From positions 43,791,509 to 43,855,508 of the forward strand of contig CM064518.1 in the NCBI GenBank assembly GCA_032716605.1: DNA of 64,000 nt, written 5' to 3'. The position numbers and the translations under genes were made by a program. The stretch is from Paralithodes platypus (Eukaryota > Arthropoda > Malacostraca > Decapoda > Lithodidae). Under the pieces are notes generated by a model. It ran no database searches, had not been told where the DNA came from, and saw nothing but the letters and a program-made list of their open reading frames with translations. Shown here one piece after another: positions 10,101 through 20,814 of the stretch; the stretch's first letter is position 1; each line of letters starts with the position of its first letter.

Positions 10101-11245
10101 AAAATGGGAGTCTTCAAAAAGCCGATCGGCCCACACAAGGCAGATCCCTGTCACACCCAACCACAATTACAAGGCCCAACCATAGGCCCAACTCACTAAT
10201 ACCTTGAGTACTGACCCCACCAAAACGGTCAGAGATTAACACAAGACAACGGGGGTCTGCTGAGCGCCGATTGGCCCACACCTGGTAGACCCCCCTCACA
10301 CCCAACCCATCTCGTCCATATGCCTATCTAATGTTATCTTAAAGCTCCCTATCGTTCTTGATCCCACTATATCACTTGGTAGCCTATTCCACCCATCTAC
10401 AACTCTGTTACCAAACCAATATTTGCCTATATCTTTTGTGAAACGAAATTTATCTAATTTATAACCATTTGTTCGAGTTCTTTCGCTATCACTGAGCTTC
10501 AGTACATTTATCATGTCTCCTTTCCAGGACCGGCCACGGACTATGTGTCAGAATAATTCTATAATTTAATTTGACTTTATATTGTCCTTGTCCCAATTTT
10601 GGTTTGTTTAGTTTGCAAGTTTTACATTTTAATTTACCCCACTGCACCACTTGAACACTTCTATCATATCCCCTCTAACTCTGCGTCTTTCTAACGAATG
10701 TAAGCCTAATTTGTTCAACCCTTCTTCATATGGTAGATTTCTAAAATTATGATTCATTTTTGTCATTCTTCGCTGTACTCTCTCCAAGAAATCTATATCC
10801 ATTCTGTAATAAGGACACCAAAATTGGACAGCATAATCCATATGAGGTCTTACTAATGACAAGTAAAGTTTCAAGATAACATCGGCAGTTCTGTTACTCA
10901 CACTCCTTGAGATGAACCCCAGAATCCTGTTTGCCTTGTTACGTACGCTTATACACTGTTTTCTAAGTTTCAAATCGTTGCTAACAAACACACCCAAATA
11001 TTTCTCGCAGTCTGAGTTTTCTAATTCAGCATTAGCTAGTTTATATTTTGCATTAGTATTCGTCTTCCCTATCTTTAACACCTTGCATTTGTCAATGTTA
11101 AAATTCATCTGCCACTTTACTGACCATTCGTGTAAGGTATCTAGATCCCTTTGGAGACACTATGTCGCTATCTGAATCTATTGGTCTCCCTATTTTGGTA
11201 TCGTCTGCGAATTTACTTATCCTACTAGTTATACCTAAATCAAGG
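10101..11245 (-). pseudogene. 5'-truncated CR1-like LINE within the minisatellite
   Basis: On the minus strand, from 11245 downward: the RT motif ISKFADDTKIG, then NFNIDKCKVLKIGKTNTNAK, the thumb motif YLGVFVSNDLK, SLVRPHMDYAVQFWCPYYR, FLERVQRRMTK and RRVRGDMIEVFKW. After a short insertion come KLDKFRFTKDIGKYWFGNRV and DGWNRLPSDIVGSRTIGSF, then the 3' UTR ending near 10105. This order is diagnostic of the C-terminal half of CR1/L2-type ORF2. Endonuclease and N-terminal RT are absent; stops and a roughly 100 bp insertion make it a pseudogene. Confidence 0.88.
10532..10640. repeat. Family S insertion in the CR1
   Basis: About 75 bp here ('aatttaatttgactttat' … 'ttgcaagttttacatttt') is the near-exact reverse complement of 13311-13385. 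It interrupts the CR1 frame between the EVFKW and KLDKF blocks. Confidence 0.7.
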
Positions 11246-11925
11246 TCAACCACACACCACACATACCTCACCACACACCACACATACCTCACCACACACC
11301 ACACATACCTCACTACACACCACACATACCTCACCACACACCGCACATACCTCACCACACACCACACATACCTCACCACACACCACACATACCTCACCAC
11401 ACACCGCACATACCTCACTACACACCACACATACCTCACCACACATCACACATACCTCACCACACACCACACATACCTCACCACACACCATACATACCTC
11501 ACCACACACCACACATACCTCACCACACACCACATATACCTCACCACACACCACACATATACCTCACTACACACCACACATACCTCACCACACACCATAC
11601 ATACCTCACCACACACCATACATACCTCACCACACACCACACATACCTCACCACACACCACACATACCTCACCACACACCCAGACACCACACCTCACCAT
11701 ACACCACACACACCTCACCACATACCCAGCCACATACCTCACCACACCACACACACACCTCACCACATACCAAATGGACATAACATATTTTTTATATCCA
11801 ATCACATACCTCACCACACCCACACCCAGCCATACACCTCACCCACACCACATACCTCACCACACACCCAGACACATACCCCAACCACATCACACACCCT
11901 TCACCACATACCCTTGGTCATATCA
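11246..11925 (+). repeat. 21 bp minisatellite array, right part
   Basis: Continuation of the array at 9.4-10.1 kb with the same unit and variants. Confidence 0.95.
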
Positions 11926-12317
11926 ACAGTTTAATACACGTGTGTTTTGCTTACCCACTCTAAACCACTGTTTAGACACTTGCCCATCAGTGTTTTGGAG
12001 GGCAAGCAGCCGTAAGGGGTTGCTGGGCCTGTTGTTGCTTGATTTCCATTGTAAAATGGCGCCCCCCTCCACCTGTAGAGTGTAGTCCCTGACCCTCCCC
12101 CCCTCACACAGACCCCCCCCCCCCCCCCCCCCCACACACACACAGACCAGCGGCGACGACCACAGAGGTGGGGCCTAAATGGTTATGGCCCCAGGGGTAC
12201 TGGAAGGGCTTCTCTGCGGTCACTCAGTGGGGGGTTGAGAGGGGGCTTCATGGGGGGGGGGGGGGAGGGGGCTTCATGGAGGGGGAGGGGGGTGGGGGGA
12301 GAGCAGCTACCACAGGG
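11926..12317. other. unassigned with poly-C and poly-G runs
   Basis: C run at 12113-12132 and G-rich stretch at 12225-12300. No gene. Confidence 0.5.
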
Positions 12318-12476
12318 TCTAAAACCGGTATCACACGAGAGCTTTTATACTCAACCTTCAATGGTCAACATTATTTTGCACTGGTATCGGGAACTAGACT
12401 GATGATAGATAAATTTAGGTTAACAAAATCTGTTTAATGTTGACCTGATAAGCTGCCAGACTAGTGTTGAGGATAA
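12318..12476. mobile_element. MITE-C copy
   Basis: 'accggtatcacacgagagc' left end. The internal 'aactagactgatgatagat' is shared with 18.07 kb. The right end is overrun by a MITE-E. Confidence 0.7.
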
Positions 12477-12690
12477 ATGTTGCCCAAATAAGTGATGATG
12501 TGGCATACAGTATATTCTATCAATAATTGGTATCAGCACTACCTAAACATTAATTAATCGTTTGGAGTGAGATATACAGACATGTTTCTATCTTTACACT
12601 CCCTATTCAACATCTGACAGACATTAATACAGCATACAGCGAGCAAAACGTAATAACAGCGGCGACACGACTTATTTGACCAACCATACG
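12477..12690 (-). mobile_element. MITE-E (mariner-like)
   Basis: Internal 'gagtgagatatacagacatg', 'cctattcaacatctgacag' and 'gcgagcaaaacgtaataaca'. Eroded ends related to CAGTnGCGCTAATAAGT. Same family as 21.75, 21.97 and 35.16 kb. Confidence 0.8.
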
Positions 12691-12703
12691 TCAATCATAC
12701 TAT

Positions 12704-12759
12704 ACTGCCTTCCATACATAAAATCGTGGAGTGGAAACAAACTCATGTGGCCAACTGTA
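12704..12759. mobile_element. MITE-F right-half fragment
   Basis: 'ccatacataaaat' and 'tgtggccaactgta', as at 38.58-38.63 kb. Confidence 0.65.
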
Positions 12760-12974
12760 CAATCGTGGACATAATATGTCTTAACCACCCTGTTATTGCA
12801 ATTATGCAAGTATTACAAATTGAATCAACCAGTTTATATAAATTAGTTAAAAAAAACATGCAATTATTATGTTCGAAACTTATGCAAAAGAAAGTGTATT
12901 CGTAAATTGATTATATAAGTTTAAATTGTATAATGACAATCAAAGGGTGGTTAGAACGTATGTCAACGACTGTA
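12758..12974. mobile_element. MITE-G (mariner-like)
   Basis: Inverted ends TACAATCGTGGACATAA … and … TTAGAACGTATGTCAACGACTGTA, both with 'accaccc' or 'gggtggt' just inside. 217 bp, TA-bounded. It overlaps the end of a MITE-F, sharing the TA. Confidence 0.75.
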
Positions 12975-13600
12975 CTGTACATGGACTACTACTAATAATA
13001 ATATAAAAGTATGTACATTTTAGAGACCTTTTATATTTATCTTCTGGTCTACATAACACCTCTGCTTAATAACTATTGACAGGCAATATTCACCTGCTTC
13101 TCAAATTATGTAAATTGATACTTTCACTACAAAAAAATACTTGTAATACTAAACTGCAACAATCATTTAGTCAATACTTCTTACAAAAGTGAAGGCTTAC
13201 AGTATATTGCAATGAAAACATTCTATATAAATATAATTAATTAACAACAACTGCTTGACATTTTTGGAGTTATTTTTTCTATCACAAGTGATTACGTTTT
13301 TATTAATTAAAATGTAAAACTTGCAAACTAAACAAACCAAAATTGGGACAAGGACAATATAAAGTCAAATTAAATTATCAAAATCGCTATGTGGAAACAA
13401 CACTTACTAAAATGAAAATTATTAAATAAAAGAACACAATCCACCACATAGGGTGTACATCACTACATGAGCAAGTTAATCTGTTTCCCAAGCAAACCAA
13501 TCGCACATATAACAACGCACTATAGAAATATAGAACAACCCTGCCAGAACATGGTGTAAATCAAAGCTTTCTCTTATAGGGTTAACCAAATTTGGTCCGA
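12975..13600. other. AT-rich, includes family S copy 13311-13385
   Basis: No gene. The only recognised segment is the 75 bp stretch that is inverted inside the CR1 at 10.56-10.63 kb. Confidence 0.5.
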
Positions 13601-13617
13601 AGGAGGTCTTTATAGCT

Positions 13618-13887
13618 CTCCCATGATTCGCTCCATTAGTTTGTAGATTTTAGGACGTTCTACCCCATTAGTTTGACGATATGATATTTCAACACATTCA
13701 GGTATATATTTTTGTTTCTGGGCTAGCGAAAGCGAGACTGTTACTTTGTATTGATGATGGTCTCTAGAAGGCCAAGACCACAAGTCTACATAAGTTTAAC
13801 TAAATACAAAAGGTGATATTAAATCTCATAACTAATGGGGCTAAACCTGAAGAAGAAGGGGGTCCGGAAAAAAAAATAATACTTTAA
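13618..13887. mobile_element. two facing MITE-A fragments
   Basis: Plus-oriented part to about 13750 ('gattttaggacgttctaccc'). Minus-oriented end 13826-13887 ('aatggggctaaacctgaag' to TTAA), whose TTAA is shared with the next element. Confidence 0.65.
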
Positions 13888-14247
13888 GGGGGGATGGAGC
13901 GGTTTTCTGGACCACTTTCTCCCTCATGTTTAGCCCCATTAGTTTTTAGATGTTAAGATGTTTGCCCCATTAGTTAGTCGATTTTAAGACCTTTCGCCCG
14001 ATTTTTTGTCAATATTTAGTCCTTTCTTGCTATTTAGGTGTCTCTGGCGAACGATAGTGAGCCTGTAATGTTGGAAGAACCGGCCTTCAGCTGGGAAATT
14101 GTTCTACCGAAAAATGTACAAATTAATCTAGAAGGGGGATCTAATGGATTTTTATTTATTTTTTATTTGATGGAGGTCTAGGGAGGACACTAGAAAAATA
14201 ATGAATACATGCAAAAATCGCCCCAAAAGTGAACCATCCCCCCTTAA
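13884..14247 (+). mobile_element. MITE-A, TTAA at both ends
   Basis: TTAAGGGGGGATGG at the left, CCATCCCCCCTTAA at the right: 14 bp perfect terminal inverted repeats including TTAA. 364 bp. One of the best copies for defining the family. Confidence 0.92.
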
Positions 14248-14271
14248 ATCGTTCTCGCACAGAGAGTCTGT

Positions 14272-14628
14272 TTAAGGGGGAGGTTGTTGCTTTTTCTGGA
14301 CCCAGTTAAGCGTCATTAGGTTTGAGATTCTAAGACGTTCGTTCCATTAGTTTGGCGATTTTGAGACCTTTCGCCTCATTTCTTTGTCAATATTAAGAAC
14401 TTTAGTGCCATCTATGTGTCGACTTTTTCCTGGAGAGCGATAGTGAGCCTGTAATTTTGGAGGAGGACATTTTTCTACCGATTAATTTATCTTGAAAGGG
14501 AGTCTTGGGAGTGTTATTTTTTATTTATCTTTTTATTTTTGTTTAGTTCGATGGAGGTCTAGCGAGGGAACTGAATAACAAATATATAATTTAATAAACA
14601 AACCAAAAAATAACCATTACCCCCTTCA
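14272..14628 (+). mobile_element. MITE-A, right TTAA mutated
   Basis: TTAAGGGGGAGGTTG start, 'cccccttca' end. Lies 25 bp after the previous copy in the same orientation. Confidence 0.88.
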
Positions 14629-14639
14629 GCTGAACTCAA

Positions 14640-14757
14640 CATTCAGAAGGTCTGCCAGGTGAGCACAACTGTATAAAAATATCATTTATCGTAATTAATT
14701 CAGAAGGTCTGCCAGGTGAGTACAACTGTATAAAAATATAATTTATCGTAATTATTT
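14640..14757 (+). repeat. 58 bp tandem duplication
   Basis: 'attcagaaggtctgccaggt' to 'tttatcgtaattaa' occurs twice back to back with two or three differences. Confidence 0.9.
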
Positions 14758-14789
14758 TTTTATGCAAATATTATAATACAATAAGCATT

Positions 14790-15150
14790 CTCTGGTCTTA
14801 TCCATTTATGTATCGCCCCTGCTACTGTCTCTCTATTGATCTCTTTATTTCTATATTTATATCTCCATTGATGTATCTATAATTATGTCTCTCAAATTAT
14901 ATCCCTCTATTAATGTCTCTCTATTTATGTATCTCCATTTTTGTATCTCTCTCTTTATGTTTATATGTATGTCTCCATTGATGTATCTATAATTGTGTAT
15001 CTCAAATTTATATCCCTCTATTAATGGCTTTCTATTTATGTATCTATATTTGTGTATCGCCCCTTCTACTGTCTCGCTATATGTGTATCTAGTTATGTAT
15101 CTATATTTATGTATCGTCCCTTCTACTCTCTCGCTCTCTCTTTCCCTCTC
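14790..15150 (+). repeat. pyrimidine-rich minisatellite (tatcTctcTATTtatg)
   Basis: Degenerate 'ctctatttatgtatctcc' words. A larger block near 14861 is repeated near 14969 (108 bp apart). Ends in (CT)n. Confidence 0.8.
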
Positions 15151-15152
15151 TC

Positions 15153-15560
15153 TCTATGTATGCAAATATGCTTAGGAGTGCACAGAGAGCAATGGAAAGA
15201 TCAATGCTAGGAATAACGCTTACAGATAGGAAGAGAGCATCGTGGGTAAGAGAGCAAACCATAGTCAAGGATAGTTTAGAAATGATAAAAGAGCAGAAAT
15301 GGAGATGGGTAGGACATGTAGCAAGAAGAGAGGACAATAGGTGGAGTAAAATACTAACTGACTGGACCCCCAGAGAAGGAAAGTGCGACAGGAAAATACC
15401 AGACAGGAGGTGGAGAGACGAGTTAGGAAAAACTGCAGGGATAACATGGCAACGGCAGGCAAAGTCTCGGGAGTCATGGAAAAAGTTAATTGAGATCTTT
15501 ACCAGCAGTGGGCTCCTAATGGCCAAAATCCTGTTCCTCCTGCACCTCATTCATTACCAG
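15153..15560 (+). pseudogene. RTE-type LINE C-terminal remnant
   Basis: An open segment reads LRSAQRAMERSMLGITLTDR, KWRWVGHVARREDNRWSKIL and RRWRDELGKTAGITWQRQA. This is the characteristic C-terminal domain found after the RT in RTE/BovB-like endonuclease-reverse transcriptases of arthropods. No RT motifs remain upstream: the copy is 5'-truncated and joins directly to (CT)n. No intact protein is expected. Confidence 0.85.
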
Positions 15561-15920
15561 TTCCATCGTTAACAGCTTCAAGAACCAGACAGCAGATGTT
15601 GATAGGAACCAGATTGATCTCCATAACCTTCGCTCCCATCATTCCTCTGTCTGTCCTCGTTTTTATATGTGGTTACCAACAAGATTCCGTCACTGCACCG
15701 AGCGATCCTGTTGGTAAGAGAGAGCGACCAGCTTGATCTCTAAGTACCATTTTGGTGCCTCAGTTATCAAAGAACGAGGTTTTACTTTATAATTTTGATC
15801 TGGGAGAATGTATATCCAAAGACCAAACTATATATCCTGTACCGGAATTCCCAAATCTGTATTTTGGTTATAGAGATATCCGAGTGTAAAGTGAGGAATA
15901 TATCACTAGCGGTAACGTTT
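15561..15920. other. probable LINE 3' flank, unassigned
   Basis: 'ccaacaagattccgtcactg' may be 3' UTR. Nothing else recognised. Confidence 0.35.
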
Positions 15921-16040
15921 ATTATTATTATTAAAAGTCTTCTTCTTCTTCTTCTTATTATTATTATTACTATTATTATGATTATAGTTGTTGTTGTTAT
16001 TATTATTAGCATCATTATTGTTATTATTACCGTTGTTATT
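15921..16040. repeat. (TTA)n/(TTC)n microsatellite
   Basis: 'cttcttcttcttcttatta' followed by interrupted TTA. Confidence 0.9.
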
Positions 16041-16235
16041 GGCGGAGGATGGCTGATATTTATTACTATAGGGCCTCACACTGCACCTGGTCCACAGCCA
16101 TTCTACCTTTCCCCCTCCAGCACTGTCTCCCCACCTCCTCCCCCTCCCCCCTCTATAGCGCCCCTTCATCTTCAGGTTGCGTCGGCCACACAAGCATTAG
16201 AGGAGAGGGGCGCCAGGTGGACTATCCCAGGACAG

Positions 16236-16325
16236 TAGAGACCCTATATTAGTAGAGATCGGACAACCAATCTCCGCCATATTGGTGCCACTGGTGTCGT
16301 TATCCTCGCTTTACACTATTATGTC
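16236..16325 (+). mobile_element. SINE-K 5'-end fragment
   Basis: 'agagaccctatatt', 'gagatcgg' and 'catattggtgccactgg' match the reverse complement of 36.23-36.29 kb. Confidence 0.55.
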
Positions 16326-16734
16326 CAGGTTTATGGGACTGAATATCCTCTGAACCCTGATTATATGTCCATACCCTTAACCCCTACTGTGTCATAGGGT
16401 AATACCATAAATGTACCCCCAGTCCAAAGCAATGTGGCCAAAGTGGCTTCAGAGGCAAGCTATGACAACCTCCCACCTCAAAAGATGGAGGAATACTGCC
16501 TCTCCTAGCCTGTGGAAGCTTGCAGCCAACCTAAGAAGCATTGCCAAGGTTTTAGAGCAGTGCTCAAACGTTGTGGTACCAGGCACTGCCTGATACTGGC
16601 AGTTACAAGGTCTGTATATTACTGACGGCTTTGGAGCCGTTGCTGGGACTGGGGAGTGATTTATCTACTGACGGCTCTCTAGCTGCCGTCGCTGGGATTG
16701 TACGGGTTTTAACAACATTCGGCAATGCTTTTAC

Positions 16735-17026
16735 ACGGCCCGGTAGCGTAGTGGTAGCGCTCTCGACTCACAATCGAGAGGTCCGAGGTTCGAATCCTAG
16801 AACAGTTGGAGACAATTTGGGCTTATCTCCTTTCACATGGTATCCTCTGTTCACCTAGCAGTAAATAGGTACCGGACGTAATTCGACGAAGTTGTGACTT
16901 CGCTGCCCTGGTGTGTGGTGTGTGCCTTACCCTATGATCGGACAATACGAGCTCTAAGCTATCTTCCGGGAGGGTGATGGCTGGCGAGAGATCTACAAGG
17001 ATCCTCAAGATCGTAAGTAAGTAAGT
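16735..17026 (+). mobile_element. tRNA-derived SINE with (GTAA)n tail
   Basis: The tRNA-like head has A-box 'tagcgtagtggtagcg', an anticodon-like arm ctcga-ctcacaa-tcgag (loop would read CAC) and B-box 'ggttcgaatcc'. The acceptor halves do not pair, so it is not a tRNA gene. The body includes 'agcagtaaataggtacc', and the tail is 'gtaagtaagtaagtg'. Pol III internal promoter expected. Confidence 0.85.
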
Positions 17027-17109
17027 GATGCAGGATATGTTGTTTGAACTTTGGCGTGAGTTTTACATGATCAATACACTGTATACTGTCACCCATTTGT
17101 TTGATAACT

Positions 17110-17175
17110 ATTTCACCAAAATGGCGTTCAAAGACAAACCTTGCCGCTCTCTCTCTCACACCACAGGACTTCTAG
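17110..17175 (+). repeat. short dispersed segment (family R)
   Basis: 'caccaaaatggcgttcaaag' recurs, diverged, at 37587-37640. Confidence 0.5.
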
Positions 17176-17234
17176 AGGACAGGAATGCCGGGAATGTTTT
17201 CACGGGACAAAGGGAGGGGGAGACCCCTGTTGAG

Positions 17235-17545
17235 AGCCCTGACCAGTTGTAATCCTCCATCCTTCCTTCCCCTCCTTCCCCCACTCCTCCACCTCCCTTC
17301 CTCTCCCCTCCCTTTCCTTCCCACCCCCTCCTTCCTTCACACCCCTCCACCTCCGTTCCTCTCCCCTCCCCTCCTTCCTTCCCTCATTCCTTCCCACCCG
17401 TCTTCCTCTCTTCCTCTCCCCTTCCCCCTCCTTCCTTCCCACCTTCCTTCCCCCTCCCCTCCACCCCTCCTCCCCCCCCCCTTCCTCTCCCCTCCCTCCG
17501 TGCTCTCCCCCCCCACCCCACTCCTTCCTTCCCAGCCCTCCACCT
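17235..17545 (+). repeat. polypyrimidine tract
   Basis: About 300 bp of CCT/TTCC words, almost no purines on this strand. Possible triplex or H-DNA sequence. Confidence 0.9.
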
Positions 17546-18030
17546 CCACCATTGTGCTTTTCTTTGCCTGTTTGGGTTGTGCTGGCTGGAGGGGGCCGCC
17601 GAGCAGGAATATGTGGCGGCTTTTTGTCACTCTCCAAATGTTATTCATCGATATTTATTAACTGGGTGCTAAGGGTTGTGAAAATTGACTTACAAATCTT
17701 GAGTTTTTTTTTTGGTGTCTGTGTCTGTTTTTGTTGTATACTGTAGAATGGTGTTTTGTTTATGTGTATTTTTGCCTTGAACAACTGCAGTATTGGCTAT
17801 TTTTGGGGAACGCGAGTTTCAAAAGGTTGAAATAGGATTTAACTTGCCTCCAAATGGCAAAACCTGTAAACTCAACCCAAATGGTATTTCAGGTCTGGGG
17901 GAGAAAACCTGCCCTTAACAGGAGTGGAGGTTTGGGCAACAGGTGACGGGTTGGACTACCGTAAGTTTCCTTCACAAGATTGTTCATGCAAATAATTTCG
18001 TCTTTGGCACTTTTCGACGAGCAAGTTTTT
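17546..18030. other. unassigned spacer
   Basis: No gene or family recognised. Confidence 0.4.
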
Positions 18031-18034
18031 CTCG

Positions 18035-18420
18035 TGATATTTTGAGGCTCTTTCACATTGGCATCGATAACTAGACTGAAGATAGATTATGTTAAGGGGG
18101 TAGGGTTAATTTTGTTGGTCTTATATATAATTTTTAGTTTCCTCGCTAGTCCTTTATCAAGCTTAAATTTGACCCCCTAGACCCCCCGATCGAGATTTTT
18201 TTTTACATTTTTCAGTATAAATATTTGCAGCTCGCTATCACTCGGCAGGAAAATTTCGACACCTAAATGGCACGAAAGGTCCTAATATTAACAAAGAAAT
18301 GGGGCAAAAGGTCATAAAATCTCCAAACTAATGAAACGAACGTCATAAAACCTCACAAGGTCCACACATACTACGATTGCTGGTAAATATTGACGGACAA
18401 AGCGCTCGTGTGATACCGCC
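18035..18420. mobile_element. MITE-C split by MITE-A
   Basis: The left part carries 'aactagactgaagatagat'. The right part ends 'gcgctcgtgtgataccgcc'. MITE-A occupies 18092-18358 at an internal 'atgTTAAgg'. Confidence 0.7.
18092..18358 (-). mobile_element. MITE-A, right end lost
   Basis: TTAAGGGGGTAGG start, family order to 'cgtcataaaacctcac'. Confidence 0.85.
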
Positions 18421-18608
18421 CTAACCTTTCTGTACCGGTGCCGTCCTTTTAACGTCATTCTGGCTACGATTAGACGATAGCATTCAGTTACAAAAGGGCC
18501 TCCAGCAAATAACCGATTTCGAACTATCTCATATAACCCATTTTAGTACCACAGCTTCTTCTTAAACTTCACAAAATCGTCTAAATATAGCTAGAATGAC
18601 ATTTAAAT
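18420..18608. mobile_element. MITE-B copy
   Basis: 'ctaacctttctgtaccgg', 'gggcctccagcaaataa' and 'aaatcgtctaaatatagc'. The far end is eroded. It abuts the end of MITE-C. Confidence 0.8.
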
Positions 18609-18757
18609 GGGGATAATAAAGGCTCCCAGAGAAGCACCGGTCCCTCTTTCTCACCCTCACCAGATTGGCAGATGTTTGGTAACGAGCTTTGATGTACAGT
18701 TGGTCTCATGAATTCGTATTCCCTCCCTGACTGACCGTGCGGAGAGATAAATAGTAT

Positions 18758-18831
18758 GATTGATTTGCCTTGTGTGGGCCAATCGGCTTTCTGCAGTCTC
18801 CCATTTTCTTATGTTCTTATGTTAACCCCTT
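18758..18831 (+). mobile_element. CR1-like LINE 3' tail
   Basis: 'tttgccttgtgtgggcc', 'cggctttctgcagtctccca' and tail 'ttcttatgttcttatg'. Confidence 0.85.
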
Positions 18832-18960
18832 GAGCATATGACGCGTTTTAGCAGGTTAATTGGCTATCATTAGAAGATTCCATACAGCTTAGGAGGGATC
18901 TGTGGGAATGAAAAGAGTACAGACTATCTCACTCAACCTCATCGATCCTCAGAGGGTTAA
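18832..18960. mobile_element. MITE-B, internally deleted
   Basis: TTAACCCCTTGAG … CAGAGGGTTAA, only 129 bp. The middle (second half of the inverted repeat) is missing. Confidence 0.7.
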
Positions 18961-18965
18961 TTGGT

Positions 18966-19140
18966 CATATATTAATTGTGCTGGTGGTGTAATGGCTTAG
19001 ATACTTATGTTCCGGGTGTGGTGTCCCGAGTACAAATCCCGGGAGGACCATATGCTTTAATTAGTGTATTCAAGTACATTGGAGTTTGTAATAGATGATT
19101 AATGATAAGAACGGGGTGTTACTTAATATGAACTGTTGCA
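18966..19140 (+). mobile_element. tRNA-derived SINE copy
   Basis: 'gctggtggtgtaatggctta', 'gtgtggtgtcccgag', 'aaatcccgggaggaccat', body 'tttgtaatagatgattaatg', 'aagaacggggtgttac'. Confidence 0.85.
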
Positions 19141-19377
19141 TAGGAAACTGCACTCCTAATACAATCATAATGTTTTTCCTTCCATACATACAAACAGGGA
19201 GTGAATACAATTTTGTGTGGCCAACTGTACAGAGTGAACACAAATATTGTATATAACTACAACCCCCAAACTACACTGTAAGCATGTGAGTACTTAATTG
19301 TAACAACATTGGTACACATACACGATTAGAACCCTGGCTATGTATACAATGTTCAACACAAACTATTAGAACACTCT

Positions 19378-19415
19378 TCATAAGAACATAAGAAAATGGG
19401 AGTCTGCAGTAAATA
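19378..19415 (-). mobile_element. CR1 tail fragment
   Basis: 'cataagaacataagaaaatg' then 'ggagtctgcag'. Confidence 0.6.
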
Positions 19416-19844
19416 CTATATGAATAACCATGTTTATATAAGAGCTCAACATGGAGGTATGATAATGTCTGGAAAGTACCGGTTGAGGGTACCCGGTTCT
19501 CGTACATGGGCAAGGGCATGTTTACCTGGCCATACCTGGGCCTCATTAAGCTCACACCACGGCCCCTTATACAGGTGAGCCGTCACCCGGTTTATTATGT
19601 GCAGTCGAGATAGGGCTCTTCCTGAAAACAGATACTGCCTCGTTTGTACAGTATACAGATCCCACTCACCACTATCCCTATACTATCTTCCTCGTTCAAG
19701 TGGTCCGAAATGGGTTGCAAGAGATAAAAAGGTGTGTGTGTGTGTGGGGGGGGGGGTATTCATTCCCATCAACGGTCCGGGGCGAGCGAGACTCAGAGAG
19801 GGTGTAATAAGCAGGGTTGCCAAATACAGTCGGCTAGATAGTAA
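19416..19844. other. unassigned spacer
   Basis: Contains (GT)n and poly-G near 19732-19757. No gene. Confidence 0.4.
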
Positions 19845-20310
19845 ATACGTGCCGAAAATCGCTACAATAATGCCCCACCATCTTTGTATTATCGCTCTAA
19901 AATGGCTCAAATCTCTATAATATCACTAGAATAATGCCACAATCTCTATCATATCGCTCTAAAATGGCTCAAATCTCTATAATGTCGCTAGAATAATGCC
20001 GCAATCTCTATCATATCGCTCTAAAATGGTTCAAATCTCCAGAATATCGCTAGAATAATGCCACAATCTCTATCATATCGCTCTAAAATGGCTCAAATCT
20101 CTATAATGTCGCTAGAATAATGCCGCAATCTCTATCATATCGCTCTAAAACGGATCAAATCTCCAGAATATCGCTAGAATAATGCCACAATCACTATACT
20201 TGGGGGGGGGGGGGGGCGACTATACTATACAATACTATCACTCTAAAATGTCTAAAATCTCCTGAATAGAGCTACATTCATGTCGCTAGATGTAAAAATG
20301 TGTCGTTTGA
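19845..20310 (+). repeat. 62 bp satellite, about 5-6 copies
   Basis: 'atcgctctaaaatggctcaa' starts at 19891, 19953, 20015, 20077 and 20139, exactly 62 bp apart. Units alternate between 'gtcgct…gccgc' and 'atatcgct…gccaca' types. Degenerate copies flank both sides. Confidence 0.95.
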
Positions 20311-20383
20311 TCGAAGTAAATACTGAAAAGTAGCTAAATTGACAACACTGGTAATAAGGTATGCTGGGAGGCTAAGCATAGGA

Positions 20384-20636
20384 GGAATAGATAGATAGAT
20401 TAATAGATCGATAAATATAGATAGATAGATAGGAGAAAGAGAGATAGATAGATAGGAGAAAGAGAGATAGATAGATAGGAGAAAGAGAGATAGATAGATA
20501 GGAGAAAGAGAGATAGATAGATAGGAGAAAGAGAGCGATAGATAGATAGGAGAAAGAGAGCGATAGATAGATAGGAGAAAGAGAGCGATAGATAGATAGG
20601 AGAAAGAGAGCGATAGATAGATAGAGAGAGAGAGAG

Positions 20637-20667
<31 letters not shown>

Positions 20668-20690
20668 GAGACTTTCCTTCTACCTATAAT
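20384..20690 (+). repeat. GATA-rich 23-25 bp minisatellite
   Basis: 'agatagatagataggagaaa' plus 'gag' repeated about 9 times, then pure GATA/GA. The unit changes from 23 to 25 bp ('gcgatagatagatagg') midway. Confidence 0.95.
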
Positions 20691-20814
20691 TTACATATTA
20701 TATATATATTTTTTTTTTTTTTTTTTTTAATACCTGGGTGTTGTCGCCTTACTCTACCCAAATCCCCGGCCGTGTAACAGACCGGAAGGAATACGATTCG
20801 TTATGGTCCCCGAC

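Larger units (their letters stand above)
18695..19229. mobile_element. MITE-F broken by three insertions
   Basis: Left end TACAGTTGGTCTCATGAATT, right end TTGTGTGGCCAACTGTA. Inside lie, in order, a CR1 tail, a short MITE-B and a SINE. Confidence 0.7.

Noticed and set aside
9406..10185. 259-codon His/Thr-rich open frame (and the 307-codon one at 11.16-12.09 kb)
   Set aside because: Direct translation of the 21 bp minisatellite, running into CR1 sequence and other unrelated text. Not a gene.
16737..16800. Possible tRNA-Val (CAC) gene
   Set aside because: Anticodon arm and B-box are good, but acceptor halves do not pair and a SINE body with a (GTAA)n tail follows.
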